NCBI GenBank assembly: GCA_941918925.1
Contig: OW799233.1
Coordinates: 170,418,235-170,482,234 of the forward strand
Length of the DNA: 64,000 bases
From: Phyto melanocephala
Taxonomy: Eukaryota; Arthropoda; Insecta; Diptera; Rhinophoridae
Direction: 5' to 3'
Program-made: the position numbers and the translations under genes
Shown here: positions 1-9,890 of the stretch, piece after piece
How the letters are laid out: each line of letters begins with the position of its first letter
Position numbering within the stretch: position 1 is the first letter of the stretch
The notes under the pieces: model-generated
The model's database searches: none
What the model saw: only the letters and a program-made list of their open reading frames with translations
Told to the model about the DNA's origin: nothing

Positions 1-201
1 CATAATTTGAATTAACTGTTGAATTAAATTAAGGGAAAATGCATAACTCCAGCAAAAATAAAAATAATAAAATTACATGAAATCAGCAATTTAAGGTTGT
101 TCAACTAATTTCGTGCAGGCATATGTACGTAAGTATGTTTGTACATTTATACAAACGTACTTATACACATATGAAAGAAATTCATTGTGAAGGTCTGAAC
201 A
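1..201 (-). repeat. 3' LTR, partial (cut by window start)
   Basis: Positions 1-201 repeat positions 8396-8596 without a difference that I can see. On the minus strand the LTR begins tgttcagacc at 201, immediately after the internal region. The rest of this LTR lies to the left of the window. Confidence 0.92.
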
Positions 202-218
202 TGTACCCCGCCGTTGAG
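202..218 (-). other. Probable polypurine tract next to the 3' LTR
   Basis: On the minus strand the bases just before the LTR read acggcggggtaca, a short G-rich purine stretch in the place where the plus-strand primer of an LTR element sits. Position supports the call more than sequence does. Confidence 0.45.
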
Positions 219-285
219 TCATGCTCAACAAAATTATAAATGTGACAACCTTATATTGCCCTTCATATGTCTTAGAATTAAATAT

Positions 286-3200
286 TTAAACTACTGATAC
301 TTCAAATTCTGGTGTTGGAATATGTTGACGTACAGCTGGACGTGGAGTTTGTTGATTTGGTTTAATTCCTTTGCAGCATGCCCTTCTCCATCCGATCCTT
401 AGGCATATTATGATTACGAGAACGAGAGCAACATAGGCAATGGTCCCATGGTGATATTTGATATGTTTAATTTGTGACGGAAGTTCAGCAGATACCGTTT
501 GGTGTAATTTACTTTGAATTTCGGAGATATTTTTAATTTGGTCGGAATAGATCTTGTGATGAATTCCTGCAATTTGACCCTCGTCTGGATAACTGATGTC
601 ACTTATATTGCTTATTGCTGTGTATGATGTTTGAAGAGATGTGGAGATAGTTTGATGACCTTTGATGATGATTGCGTTGAGCTTAATTGTACAATCTGGT
701 GAGATTTTTAAGAGGCCAGATCCTTTTAAGGTTAGCTGTGATTTTTCTTGCCCACATACGGAATTTATTCGGGACGGCTGCTGCATAGTGTAAAGCCATT
801 GATTGTTGTATTCTAACTGTGTAAGTGACGTGCTATCAGCAACAGGAACAATGTTACAACTTGTTGGAGGGTTAAAATTAAGAAGTGATAGCTCGCATAG
901 GCATTTGTCAGCGTTTGCAGTAAATTTTGTATGCATTTGTGGACATAGAAATTCATTCTCTCTTGTTGTTACACATGTGGTCCACTGTTTCTCCGCCAAC
1001 ACGAAATACTGATCTTTATGAGCATTTATGGCCAGAAAGTCGCTGCAAGGTCTTATAGCAAGCATTGTGCCATTTATTTGAACAGGAATTGGGTGTGGTT
1101 TCAGAAGTTCGAATATTTCAGGGTCAGATAACGGAATAGATATGTGAAAAATGACGTGGTCTTTTGTAACACCTCCCTTTACATTCATAATTTTGTACAG
1201 TTGTAGAATGTTATCTTTGCTTACTGGTAGTTCTAGGGATGTTGGAAGATGATTTCTTACTTGTACTAGCTCGGCTTGAAGTTGTGACGGTGACAAAAGC
1301 ATTGGGCTAATTTTTCCATGGTGTGAATCCGTTAGTGCTGCTATGATTTCTGCTTGAATTCGGTGTAACCTTGCTGATGTTAATGAAAGTTGAACTGATC
1401 GTAACATGAATATTCGAAACAGCCTTGCTTGATATTGTTCTTTTTCATTTTCTTGTAATCTAGATGCAATTTCTGATAATTGATTATCTACACTGTTGAA
1501 CTTTTGTTTCACATTTTCTTCATCTTGTTTAAGGACGTTTAGAGTTGCATCAACAATTGATGTTTGATTTATGAGGAGTTGCTTGAGATGGTTTTCATTG
1601 TCGTTTACTGCGTTGATGGTGTTTGACATTTGTTCAGCATAATCCGAATCCAGAATACCAAACAGTGAACTAGCGATATTGCCAACAATGTTAATAGCAC
1701 CACGCTTAGCTCTCCTCTTTAGTAAGAGGTTTTTATCCTTTAATCCTGCTAGGCTGAAGTCAACTGCCTGGAGAACGCTCGAACAAGTCGCCCTTTGAGT
1801 TAGACGGCTGCATAAGTGGTGCAATGCCGTTGTTTCGTTCATGAAGGTACTTATTTCTTGCCAATATGGTTTTAAGTTATAGTAGGAGATGATGTTCCAT
1901 TCTGACCGCGATACTCGTGTATTGCCAATACCCTCAAAGTGCAAGCCGATATTGGGTTCAAACTGTGTGACTTCGATTTTATCTGTTGATACGAGTGGAA
2001 GCAATAGTAATATTGTGAGAAGGGTGGTCGTAATTATGCTTGCCAAAGTCCGCTGTCTTTTAGCGAGTTGCCTTCCATCCACTGACTGTTTTGGTGATTG
2101 GTTTTCTGCTAACATCTCATGATTATCCTTAGGTTCTCTGATTTGAGGACATGATTGTTCTTCTTCTTCGGGTTCGTCATTGAGCTTAGGGAGTGGAGCT
2201 AAATATTGAATTGCTCGTTTAAAGATGCCTGAAGCTGTCTGGACATCTGCTACTCTTACCACGTCGTCTTGTCCTTTATATGTTTTTATTACGCGCCCCA
2301 GAGGCCATTTCATGACTGGAATGTTATCTTCTTTTATAATAACTATCGCCCCTGGTTTCAGATTCTTTGATTGTTCTCGCCATTTGTTTCGGTATTGTAG
2401 TTCATTTAGGTAGTCTCGTGACCACCTCTTCCAAAATTCGTGCTTGAGATAAGACACTAATTTCCATCGTGTTTCCAATTTAAGGTTTGTAGACTTTGCT
2501 TGAGCATCAATTTGGGCTGTTAGTGGTTCACCTATTAGAAAATGTCCCGGAGTCAATGCGTCTATATCGTTTGCATCATTTGACATGGGTGAAATGGGTC
2601 TAGAATTCAGTATTGCTTCAATTTCAACAACTATGGTTTCGAGTTCTTCGTAAGTTAGAGATGCATTCCCCAATGTTCTTATCAAAAGATATTTTGCTGA
2701 CTTAACAGCTGCCTCCCATAGACCACCAAAATGTGGTGCTCTTGGCGGAATGAAGTTAAATTGTATACCCTTTTTGCTGCAAACATTCGTAATGGCTTCT
2801 TTTGCATCTGATGCATGTATAATTGTGGAAAGTTCAGGTAATTTATTCTTCGCTCCGACGAAGTTTGTTGCATTGTCGCAATATAAATTTTGGCAATGTC
2901 CACGCCGGGCTATGAAACGTTTAAGCGCACCTATAAAAGCTTCAGTTGTGAGATCACTCACTAGTTCCATGTGTACCGCTTTTGTGGCAAAGCAACAAAA
3001 TACAGCAATATAGGCCTTGTGTGGTCGTTTTCCCCTAAGTTTATAATGCACAGTAATTGGGCCACAGTAATCGACTCCGGTATTGATGAATGCACGGGCT
3101 GGTGTGACACGTGTCGAGGGTAGGTTTCCCATTATTTGGTGAAATAATTCTGGCTTAGCTCTGCTGCATGTCGTGCATCGATGAACTGTGGCTCTTGCCA

Positions 3201-6200
3201 TAATTTTTCCCTTTATTGGCCAGAAACGTTGACGAACAAATCCTAATAATGTATGCGACCCACAATGCTTGTGTTCTTCATGAATCATTTGAAATATCAA
3301 TTTGGAAATGGGATCGTTGTATGGAATAAGAAGTTGATGTTTTGAGTCATATGCCAACAAAGAAGCGTCAAGCCGACCACCGACCCGTATTAGTCCGTTT
3401 TGATCCAAAAAGGGGGTAAGATTCCGGATGGTGCTTGTTCCTTGTACTTGTTTGTATTTTCTTAGTTGTGTTATTTCTTCCTTAAACTCTGAGAGTTGCA
3501 TTTGTGAAATAATAGGAATTAGTGCTTGGCTAAGTTCCGTTGTTGTCATTAATTTTGATGGTTTTCTAATCTGCTTCTGACATCTGGTGTGGGCAATGAA
3601 ACGTAGAACATATCCAACAATTCGCTGCAGACGATGGAATGAATTTTTATGGTTGATTTGGTAAACAAAGGTCGGTTCCGTTGTTGTCATTGCTCGTGAT
3701 TCAAGCAGCTTTGCTTTTCGTTCGAGATTTGTTGAGATGTTGGAACTTGAATTGAACTTAGTTGGCCACACCTTCTCTACGCCATGGAGAAACATTGGCC
3801 CATAAAACCAAAGAGTGCATACTTTAAGAGCCGCTGGGGACATCCCACGAGATAGTATATCTGCAGGGTTGCACTTTGAGCTCACGTGACGCCATTGTTC
3901 TGCGTGGGTTTCTTCTTGAATTGCTGAAATTCGATTTGCTACAAATGTGTTGAATGAAGCCGATGATGAATTTATCCATGATAGCACAATTTCTGAATCA
4001 GTCCATAGCCATACTGGGCCTTTAAATCGAAGGTCAGACCTGATTCTTGTAGATAGTTGGGCTCCAAGCGTGGCTGCACATAGTTCCAATCGTGGTATTG
4101 TTTGCCGTTTAAGTGGAGCTATGCGGGATTTAGCACAGAGTAAGTGTACCATGATGGTGCCATCTTTGAAAACTGACCGGATGTAAGCCGCAGCCCCATA
4201 AGCCTTTTCGGATGCGTCTGTAAAAATATGTAGTTGTTGGGATTCTGGAACTCTTCCTTTGAAAATATGTCTTGATATTTGAAGATTTTTTAACACATTC
4301 AGGTCTGCGCGAAATGTGATCCATTTAGTGTGCAGCGATTCAGGCAAAGACGTATCCCAATCAAGTTTTAACTCCCACAATTCTTGAATGAAGATTTTTG
4401 CCGTGACTATAATGGGAGATAGAATCCCCAATGGGTCGAATAATCTTGCAAGGTCAGATGTTACTGTTCGCTTAGTTACTCTCTTAATGTTGCCAGTATT
4501 GACCTTAATACCCAGTTTGTCAGTTTTCGGCAGCCAAACAAGTCCTAACGTTTTGATGCTGTCGGCTTCAATGCTCTCAAAATCTAAGTTAACCTCCAAG
4601 TTGTCTTGTGGTATATTGTGGAGTAATTGTGGATGGTTTGCACACCATTTTCGTAACGTGAAGCCGCCCTTTTTCATAATTTGCACGAGTTGCTCTTGTA
4701 ATTGTATTGCTGTTGATAAGCTATTTGACCCGCCCAAGCCATCATCTACATAGAAATTTTCTTTAATAAATTGTGAAGCAAGAGGATGACGTATATTATT
4801 TTCTTCCGCTAGTTGATCAAGACATTTCGTTGCTAAGTATGGAGCAGCTCTTGTGCCATATGTGACCGTGTTGAGTTGGTAGTATGCAATGGGCTTTGTG
4901 GAATCCTTTCTCCAAATTATGAGCTGAAATTGACGATCTTCAGGAGCAACCAATATCTGCCTATACATTTTTTCAATGTCAGTGGTGAAAACGAACCTCG
5001 GCATTCGAAATCTCAATAGTATGGAGAATAGTTCGCTTTGTAGTGTTGGTCCCGTGAACATCAGGTCATTTAACGAGTAGCCAGAGGAGGTTTTGGCTGA
5101 GGCATCGAATACTACTCTGAGCTTAGTGGTTGAACTTTCTGGCCTCAGTACGCAATGATGTGGGATGTAGTAGGTTGGAGGTGTTATGGAGTCTGTTTCC
5201 AATTTTGTCATGTGTCCCATTGATTCATATTGATCCATAAATTCAATGTATTTAGCATTCAATTCCGGGTTCTTTTGCAAGCGCCGTTCGAGAGCGAGAA
5301 ATCGGTTGAGAGCCATTGCGTGTGAGTCGCCTAGGGTGTTAGGGGTTTGATGAAATGGTATTCTGACTATGAAGCGGTCTTGATGGTTTTTAGTTGTATT
5401 TTGTACAAAGTGTTCTTCACATTGTCTTTCAACTATTGATAGTGGTTTTTTAGTTGTTTTAACTTCATCTAGCTCCCAAAGTCGAGCGATGGAAGCTTCA
5501 AGCCCTTCATCTTCAGTACATATTCCACAGGATGCGTCTGTAATGTGTTCTCTATTTATTTTTCCTGCTACAATCCAGCCAAGAACCGTGTTCTGCAAAA
5601 TGGGAAGTTGTGGAGATAATTTTATTTGCCCAATTGCGAGCAGTTGGTGATAATGCTCGGCACCCAGCAATATATCGATTTTATTAGATCGATTGAATGT
5701 TGGGTCAGCTAACATAAGATTTTTTGGTAGTGGCCACTCATCTATGTTGATAAATTGTGATGGTTGTGGTGCGATAATTCGAGGCAGGACAAGTGCCTCC
5801 AGGCGTGTTGAAAATCCATTAATTCGAGAATGCAAAGCTACATTGACTCGGTGTTGTGTTCTTGTGTTGGAGTCCCCGATTCCATTGATGTTTACTGATG
5901 ATATTTGTCTTGCAATATTAAGTCGTTTTGCCAAACGCTCCGTAATCAAATTGACTTGTGAGCCAGAGTCAAGTAAAGCGCGGCATTCAACCTCCATTAT
6001 ATCAGTTTTGATTGTTACTAGAGCTGTGCTGAGAAGAACGTATGAGTTGGACACCTCACCATTTGCCGCCGCTAGTGAGGATGCTTCTGGAGGATAAGGT
6101 ATCGCTTCATTGAAAGCCGGACCAGTGACTTCGGGTTGATTAGTAGCGATTGATGATGTTTTCTGGGATACTCTTTCACTTGTTGATCTTTGGTTTGATG

Positions 6201-6942
6201 ACTGAATGTAGTTCTCTAGATGAAGTAGCGAGTTGTGTTTTTTCTTGCATGTCAAACATGATCCTGATTTGCAAGTTTTGGCTGTGTGTCCTGATTTAAG
6301 ACAGTTTACACACAGGTTTTGCTTCCGAATGAAACTCAGACGGTCTGCTGGCGATAGTTTTTGAAATTTCTGACACCGATACAGTTGGTGAACGTTGTTT
6401 TTGCAAAGTGAACACATGACTTCTGTTTGTTTAGCTGAGGTAGTGGAAACATAGACCTTTGATGATCTTTCTTTCTGGTTTATGGCCTCCAGGGATTGAA
6501 AACGATTTTCAAGAAATGTTAATAGGTCTTTGATTCTTTGTAGCTCTTTTGGATTGCTAATGGTCCTCTCATATAGAACAAGAGTGCCCCGATCCAATTT
6601 TTTGACAAGTATGTGAAACAGCATGGGATCCCATGAGACGGTATCGATCCCGATGTTGTTTAGCGCATGTAAACATTCTTGTGTTGTATCATGCAATTGT
6701 TTGATAGCAGCAGCTGATGGTCCGGCGCTTGGTTGATCCAAAAGCTGTTGCATTAGCGTTGTTACAAGAATGCGTTGATTATTGTATCGTTCCTGTAATA
6801 GGCTCCATGCGGTTGCGTAGTTTTCGGCTGTGGCTGAAAGATGACTTATTAGTTTTTCAGCTTCGCCCCCCAAATTTGATTTTAGGTACCACATCTTTTG
6901 TACCGCAGGAATATGCTGGTTGTCTACTAGTTGTGTAAACAA
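286..6942 (-). CDS. BEL/Pao Gag(C-terminal)-Pol-Env polyprotein
   Basis: This 2,218-residue open stretch follows the in-frame UGA at 6960-6958; its first codon here is TTG, so it is the continuation of the gag frame and not a separate gene. Seen in order: Gag domain (DUF1759 type) about 1-150; two CX2CX4HX4C zinc knuckles (177-190 and 211-224); aspartic protease with LLDSGS (D325); reverse transcriptase with YVDD at 731-734; RNase H with D909, E953, D982 and D1028; integrase HHCC zinc site (about 1221-1259) and catalytic D1291, D1356 and E1410; the DUF5641-like tail about 1490-1585. Envelope part: hydrophobic segment 1634-1652, furin-type RRAKR at 1743-1747 followed by a hydrophobic, glycine- and alanine-containing stretch, a heptad-like region about 1775-1840, and a membrane anchor about 2168-2182. 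No stop or frameshift occurs inside it. The length and order fit the roo-like BEL group, where Env is translated in the same frame as Pol. Confidence 0.93.
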   Translation of the reverse strand: MFTQLVDNQHIPAVQKMWYLKSNLGGEAEKLISHLSATAENYATAWSLLQERYNNQRILVTTLMQQLLDQPSAGPSAAAIKQLHDTTQECLHALNNIGIDTVSWDPMLFHILVKKLDRGTLVLYERTISNPKELQRIKDLLTFLENRFQSLEAINQKERSSKVYVSTTSAKQTEVMCSLCKNNVHQLYRCQKFQKLSPADRLSFIRKQNLCVNCLKSGHTAKTCKSGSCLTCKKKHNSLLHLENYIQSSNQRSTSERVSQKTSSIATNQPEVTGPAFNEAIPYPPEASSLAAANGEVSNSYVLLSTALVTIKTDIMEVECRALLDSGSQVNLITERLAKRLNIARQISSVNINGIGDSNTRTQHRVNVALHSRINGFSTRLEALVLPRIIAPQPSQFINIDEWPLPKNLMLADPTFNRSNKIDILLGAEHYHQLLAIGQIKLSPQLPILQNTVLGWIVAGKINREHITDASCGICTEDEGLEASIARLWELDEVKTTKKPLSIVERQCEEHFVQNTTKNHQDRFIVRIPFHQTPNTLGDSHAMALNRFLALERRLQKNPELNAKYIEFMDQYESMGHMTKLETDSITPPTYYIPHHCVLRPESSTTKLRVVFDASAKTSSGYSLNDLMFTGPTLQSELFSILLRFRMPRFVFTTDIEKMYRQILVAPEDRQFQLIIWRKDSTKPIAYYQLNTVTYGTRAAPYLATKCLDQLAEENNIRHPLASQFIKENFYVDDGLGGSNSLSTAIQLQEQLVQIMKKGGFTLRKWCANHPQLLHNIPQDNLEVNLDFESIEADSIKTLGLVWLPKTDKLGIKVNTGNIKRVTKRTVTSDLARLFDPLGILSPIIVTAKIFIQELWELKLDWDTSLPESLHTKWITFRADLNVLKNLQISRHIFKGRVPESQQLHIFTDASEKAYGAAAYIRSVFKDGTIMVHLLCAKSRIAPLKRQTIPRLELCAATLGAQLSTRIRSDLRFKGPVWLWTDSEIVLSWINSSSASFNTFVANRISAIQEETHAEQWRHVSSKCNPADILSRGMSPAALKVCTLWFYGPMFLHGVEKVWPTKFNSSSNISTNLERKAKLLESRAMTTTEPTFVYQINHKNSFHRLQRIVGYVLRFIAHTRCQKQIRKPSKLMTTTELSQALIPIISQMQLSEFKEEITQLRKYKQVQGTSTIRNLTPFLDQNGLIRVGGRLDASLLAYDSKHQLLIPYNDPISKLIFQMIHEEHKHCGSHTLLGFVRQRFWPIKGKIMARATVHRCTTCSRAKPELFHQIMGNLPSTRVTPARAFINTGVDYCGPITVHYKLRGKRPHKAYIAVFCCFATKAVHMELVSDLTTEAFIGALKRFIARRGHCQNLYCDNATNFVGAKNKLPELSTIIHASDAKEAITNVCSKKGIQFNFIPPRAPHFGGLWEAAVKSAKYLLIRTLGNASLTYEELETIVVEIEAILNSRPISPMSNDANDIDALTPGHFLIGEPLTAQIDAQAKSTNLKLETRWKLVSYLKHEFWKRWSRDYLNELQYRNKWREQSKNLKPGAIVIIKEDNIPVMKWPLGRVIKTYKGQDDVVRVADVQTASGIFKRAIQYLAPLPKLNDEPEEEEQSCPQIREPKDNHEMLAENQSPKQSVDGRQLAKRQRTLASIITTTLLTILLLLPLVSTDKIEVTQFEPNIGLHFEGIGNTRVSRSEWNIISYYNLKPYWQEISTFMNETTALHHLCSRLTQRATCSSVLQAVDFSLAGLKDKNLLLKRRAKRGAINIVGNIASSLFGILDSDYAEQMSNTINAVNDNENHLKQLLINQTSIVDATLNVLKQDEENVKQKFNSVDNQLSEIASRLQENEKEQYQARLFRIFMLRSVQLSLTSARLHRIQAEIIAALTDSHHGKISPMLLSPSQLQAELVQVRNHLPTSLELPVSKDNILQLYKIMNVKGGVTKDHVIFHISIPLSDPEIFELLKPHPIPVQINGTMLAIRPCSDFLAINAHKDQYFVLAEKQWTTCVTTRENEFLCPQMHTKFTANADKCLCELSLLNFNPPTSCNIVPVADSTSLTQLEYNNQWLYTMQQPSRINSVCGQEKSQLTLKGSGLLKISPDCTIKLNAIIIKGHQTISTSLQTSYTAISNISDISYPDEGQIAGIHHKIYSDQIKNISEIQSKLHQTVSAELPSQIKHIKYHHGTIAYVALVLVIIICLRIGWRRACCKGIKPNQQTPRPAVRQHIPTPEFEVSVV

Positions 6943-6957
6943 GTCGTGAAATGATCT

Positions 6958-7683
6958 TCATTTTAAATAGTCTCCATTAAATTTTTGGATCGTGACTTTA
7001 GGCAGAGGTAGTACGTTATTTTGCATTAGTTGGAAATCTTGCTGTTGTGTGCGGGAAACCAGCTTGAAGTTTTCAATGACTCGATTCTCCAAGTTTTCGT
7101 ATGACTTCATGTCATATCCGTCCTTCAATGGGTCATCGCTTGTTTCCCATATTTTGAAATGCAGCTCTTGGATTTCGCCCCACAGTTTTTCCTTTAGCTT
7201 TATATTGGTTGCCGTAGGATCCGTGTCGAGCAGCCTTTTTAATGATGACATCATGACATTGTGCCTTTTTATTGTCGCATTTGTTGAATTACATGTCAAA
7301 GATATTCTTGCAGATGCTGCAGGTGCCTTATTGGTGTTTTGTTGAAAAGTGTCCAGCGTTGACGTTTTTAATGTCTCATTTATGCCTGCTTCAAATATTT
7401 CCCTGTATTTTGTGACGAGGTCCTCAATGTTCTGATAGTAGTTTTCTGCGAAATATTTGTGGTCTAACTGGAGCTTCTCAAGGCATCGTATTTCATTATC
7501 GGTGTGTTCGAATTCTGCCCAAGCGGAGTCCAATCTTTTGATTCTTTCCTCGTAGTAGTGGACAGTCTTTCTGGATGGTGGATCCTTTTTAAAATTCCGA
7601 ATGATGGACTCTATCCGTTCTCCTGTTGCTCGCTGGTTAGTTGTAAGTTGTTCCATTGGGGAGGTTGTTTCACCAGTAGCCAT
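6958..7683 (-). CDS. BEL/Pao Gag, N-terminal part, ended by an in-frame UGA
   Basis: The frame runs from ATG at 7683 to UGA at 6960-6958, 241 residues, and continues in the same frame into the long polyprotein. I chose the 7683 ATG (starts MATGETTSP) because upstream codons run through an A-rich leader encoding lysines and then into the LTR. The protein is charged and probably helical, and stops in the middle of the conserved DUF1759-type Gag segment (just after KFNGDYLK). A stop there would leave an incomplete Gag, so it is more likely a mutation than a programmed boundary. UGA is followed by A; I see no typical leaky-stop context such as CUA after it. Confidence 0.85.
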   Translation of the reverse strand: MATGETTSPMEQLTTNQRATGERIESIIRNFKKDPPSRKTVHYYEERIKRLDSAWAEFEHTDNEIRCLEKLQLDHKYFAENYYQNIEDLVTKYREIFEAGINETLKTSTLDTFQQNTNKAPAASARISLTCNSTNATIKRHNVMMSSLKRLLDTDPTATNIKLKEKLWGEIQELHFKIWETSDDPLKDGYDMKSYENLENRVIENFKLVSRTQQQDFQLMQNNVLPLPKVTIQKFNGDYLK

Positions 7684-7746
7684 GATGTTGCCTATTCGAG
7701 CTGGTTGTGCCTTTAGGAATTTGTTCCTGGGAAGAGGAGCTGAAGA

Positions 7747-7755
7747 TTTTTTTTT

Positions 7756-7789
<34 letters not shown>

Positions 7790-7790
7790 C
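7747..7790 (-). repeat. Long homopolymer (A on the minus strand) in the leader
   Basis: A run of T on the plus strand interrupted by one C lies between the gag start and the primer site. On the element strand it is an A tract in the untranslated leader. Confidence 0.85.
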
Positions 7791-7798
7791 GAAGTTGA

Positions 7799-7816
7799 AT
7801 CACGTCGGGGTCACCA
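7799..7816 (-). other. Primer binding site, probably tRNA-Trp
   Basis: The plus strand reads atcacgtcggggtcacca, which looks like the 3' end of a tRNA including CCA; from memory it matches the 3' end of animal tRNA-Trp. It lies 3 bp from the LTR edge at 7820, as expected of a primer site. The preceding bases gttgaatc resemble a T-loop, extending the similarity. Confidence 0.65.
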
Positions 7817-7819
7817 GAA

Positions 7820-8596
7820 TGTTTTGACTCAGCTGATTTGCTGGTCGGTGTTGCTTTGTCCGGGCGGAAACACCGGGACAATTATGGTGTTTAACACAAG
7901 CACTTAAACTTGGTTATTTTTAATGTGTGTATAGGTATAACACAAGCACATAAACTTGGTTATTTTTTTTTGAAGTATAACACAAGCACTTAAACTTGGT
8001 TATTGTGGAGGATTGGAGAATATAATAAAACAACTGTTTAGTTTGATTGAATAATTATTTCTCAGTTTGGTTTAATTAAACCATGGCCTTAAATACTATT
8101 TTATTGCCAAATTGCAATAAGTTATTCTTAATGTACTTAAATTCTATTTTATTGCTAAATAGCAATAACTTATTTTTAATGTATTTATTAATAATATAAT
8201 TCTGCCTTGTGCTTATGCATTTTCCCACGCGTGTTAGAAATTCCAGGAACCTGACACCCTCAGACAAATGCAATGCAAATAAACTTAAAGGTAGTTCAAG
8301 GTTGTTATTAAATTTTTAAAGTAAAAGAATTTAAAGTAAACAAAAACTATAGCAAAACTTGAAATTTAATCAGACGTTCAAGGTTTTTCTTTTCTCATAA
8401 TTTGAATTAACTGTTGAATTAAATTAAGGGAAAATGCATAACTCCAGCAAAAATAAAAATAATAAAATTACATGAAATCAGCAATTTAAGGTTGTTCAAC
8501 TAATTTCGTGCAGGCATATGTACGTAAGTATGTTTGTACATTTATACAAACGTACTTATACACATATGAAAGAAATTCATTGTGAAGGTCTGAACA
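7820..8596 (-). repeat. 5' LTR of the BEL/Pao element (complete, 777 bp)
   Basis: On the element strand it begins tgttcagacc and ends gtcaaaaca, giving the TG...CA ends and a short imperfect terminal inverted repeat. The right edge is fixed by loss of identity with the copy at 1-201, the left edge by the adjoining primer site. It contains three copies of a unit of about 28 bp (aacacaagcacttaaacttg) near 7893, 7939 and 7979 on the plus strand. Confidence 0.9.
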
Positions 8597-8601
8597 ATTG
8601 T

Positions 8602-9890
8602 CACTACCGATTGTTTTTCACTCCTTCAATGTTTCAATGTTTGTTCCTAAAAACTATTTAATATTTTATGACTTTTTTCGCAGATCATTATTAGTTTTAT
8701 AAACTTTTATATTTGTATTTAAATTTTTTTTTATCCCTTTTCTCAACTATACATAAAATCAAAATCAAATTTAACAATGCCGACTCAACACCTACAAACT
8801 TTCTCTGTGAAAGTACAGGATACAAGTTGAAAAAATATTAGAACATGTTAAACAACCACCTACTGTTAACAATCAAATTTTTTAATCGGATTAAATAAAA
8901 ATAAAATTAATTCACAAAAATATGGTATTTAACAAGTAGCAACAACTAAATGTTATTTTATTATTTATTTATATTCATGAACTTTTGAAAATAAAGTAAA
9001 AACAAAAATATATATTAAACAAGGACATGTTGCTTTTTATAAATACAATTTGCTGTAGAAAACCACTGACAACTTTAAATACTTTCTGGTAGGAATAAAA
9101 TTAAATTATAATAAAACAAATATTAATTAATAAAAAATATGTGAACACAACACAAATTAATAAAACTGTTTATAACAACTTTATATCTATTAGTTGTTTA
9201 ATTAATAAATTTTTTATTACAATTAACCGGGGATGTTTTTATCATTACCTACTATCTTTATTATTTTTATTTTTTTCACAACAACAATAACAACATTAAT
9301 TTGTTTATTTATTTTGCAGTTGAATATTTTATCGAAATAATTTTAATATTTATTTACGATTTTTGCCAACAAAATGAATTAAATTTTAATACATTTTGTA
9401 GAAGTCTATTGAAGAAAAATTTTATTAAAAATTATTTTTAATACGGATTGAGAGCAAATAAATTAGTAAAAATTACTAATACAACTAAAAGAAGCAGTAG
9501 TTTTAATTACACTATAGCTGCGTAAAACTTTTTTACCAAACCGCTTCTTGTTCACCTGCCTGCATGAGCGCTTTTGGAAGGCTTGATTTTTATCAATGTT
9601 TTACTTCATTAATTTAGTTTAATTTTATTGTCACTAAGAATAGCTTAATCGTGTCTTCTCTTTACGCACTGCTGAAAAAGTTAGCAGCAAGAAACGGAGA
9701 AATTTAAAAAAAAAGTAAGACTATTTGCTGCTTGGCAGTGCCGAATCTAATAATATCCTTTACCATCTGGTACATAGGTATGAATAATTATTACATTGGG
9801 GCGTAGGTTAGATTTCAGATAAAATGTTTTACACAATTTTGCTTTATCATATCTGACGACATCTATGACTTAAGATTTTTATTTACTTGG
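8602..9890. other. AT-rich DNA, no gene seen
   Basis: Long A/T runs, no coding pattern, no terminal repeats that I can pair. Confidence 0.6.

Larger units (their letters stand above)
1..8596 (-). mobile_element. BEL/Pao LTR retrotransposon with envelope-like region
   Basis: The element reads on the minus strand. In its own order it has the 5' LTR (8596-7820), a primer site (7816-7799), an A-rich leader, one Gag-Pol-Env reading frame (7683-286) broken by a single UGA, a purine-rich stretch next to the 3' LTR, and the first 201 bp of the 3' LTR, which the window start cuts. Domain order (Gag, zinc knuckles, aspartic protease, RT, RNase H, integrase, then a furin-type Env) is that of envelope-bearing BEL/Pao elements such as the roo group. 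The two LTR copies look identical over the 201 bp that can be compared, so insertion is recent. The right flank 8597-8601 (attgt) would be one half of the 5 bp target duplication; the other half is outside the window. Confidence 0.93.

Noticed and set aside
803..6938. Plus-strand open frames opposite the BEL polyprotein
   Set aside because: Shadows of the minus-strand coding region, without motifs.
6943..6960. A separate gene starting at 6942
   Set aside because: The first codon there is TTG and the frame is continuous with gag except for the UGA.
7684..7881. N-terminal extension of Gag with a lysine run
   Set aside because: Starts at a TTG inside the LTR and runs across the primer site and A tract; the ATG at 7683 is the better start.
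7601..7907. Plus-strand frames with long phenylalanine runs
   Set aside because: Caused by the T tract in the leader of the BEL element.
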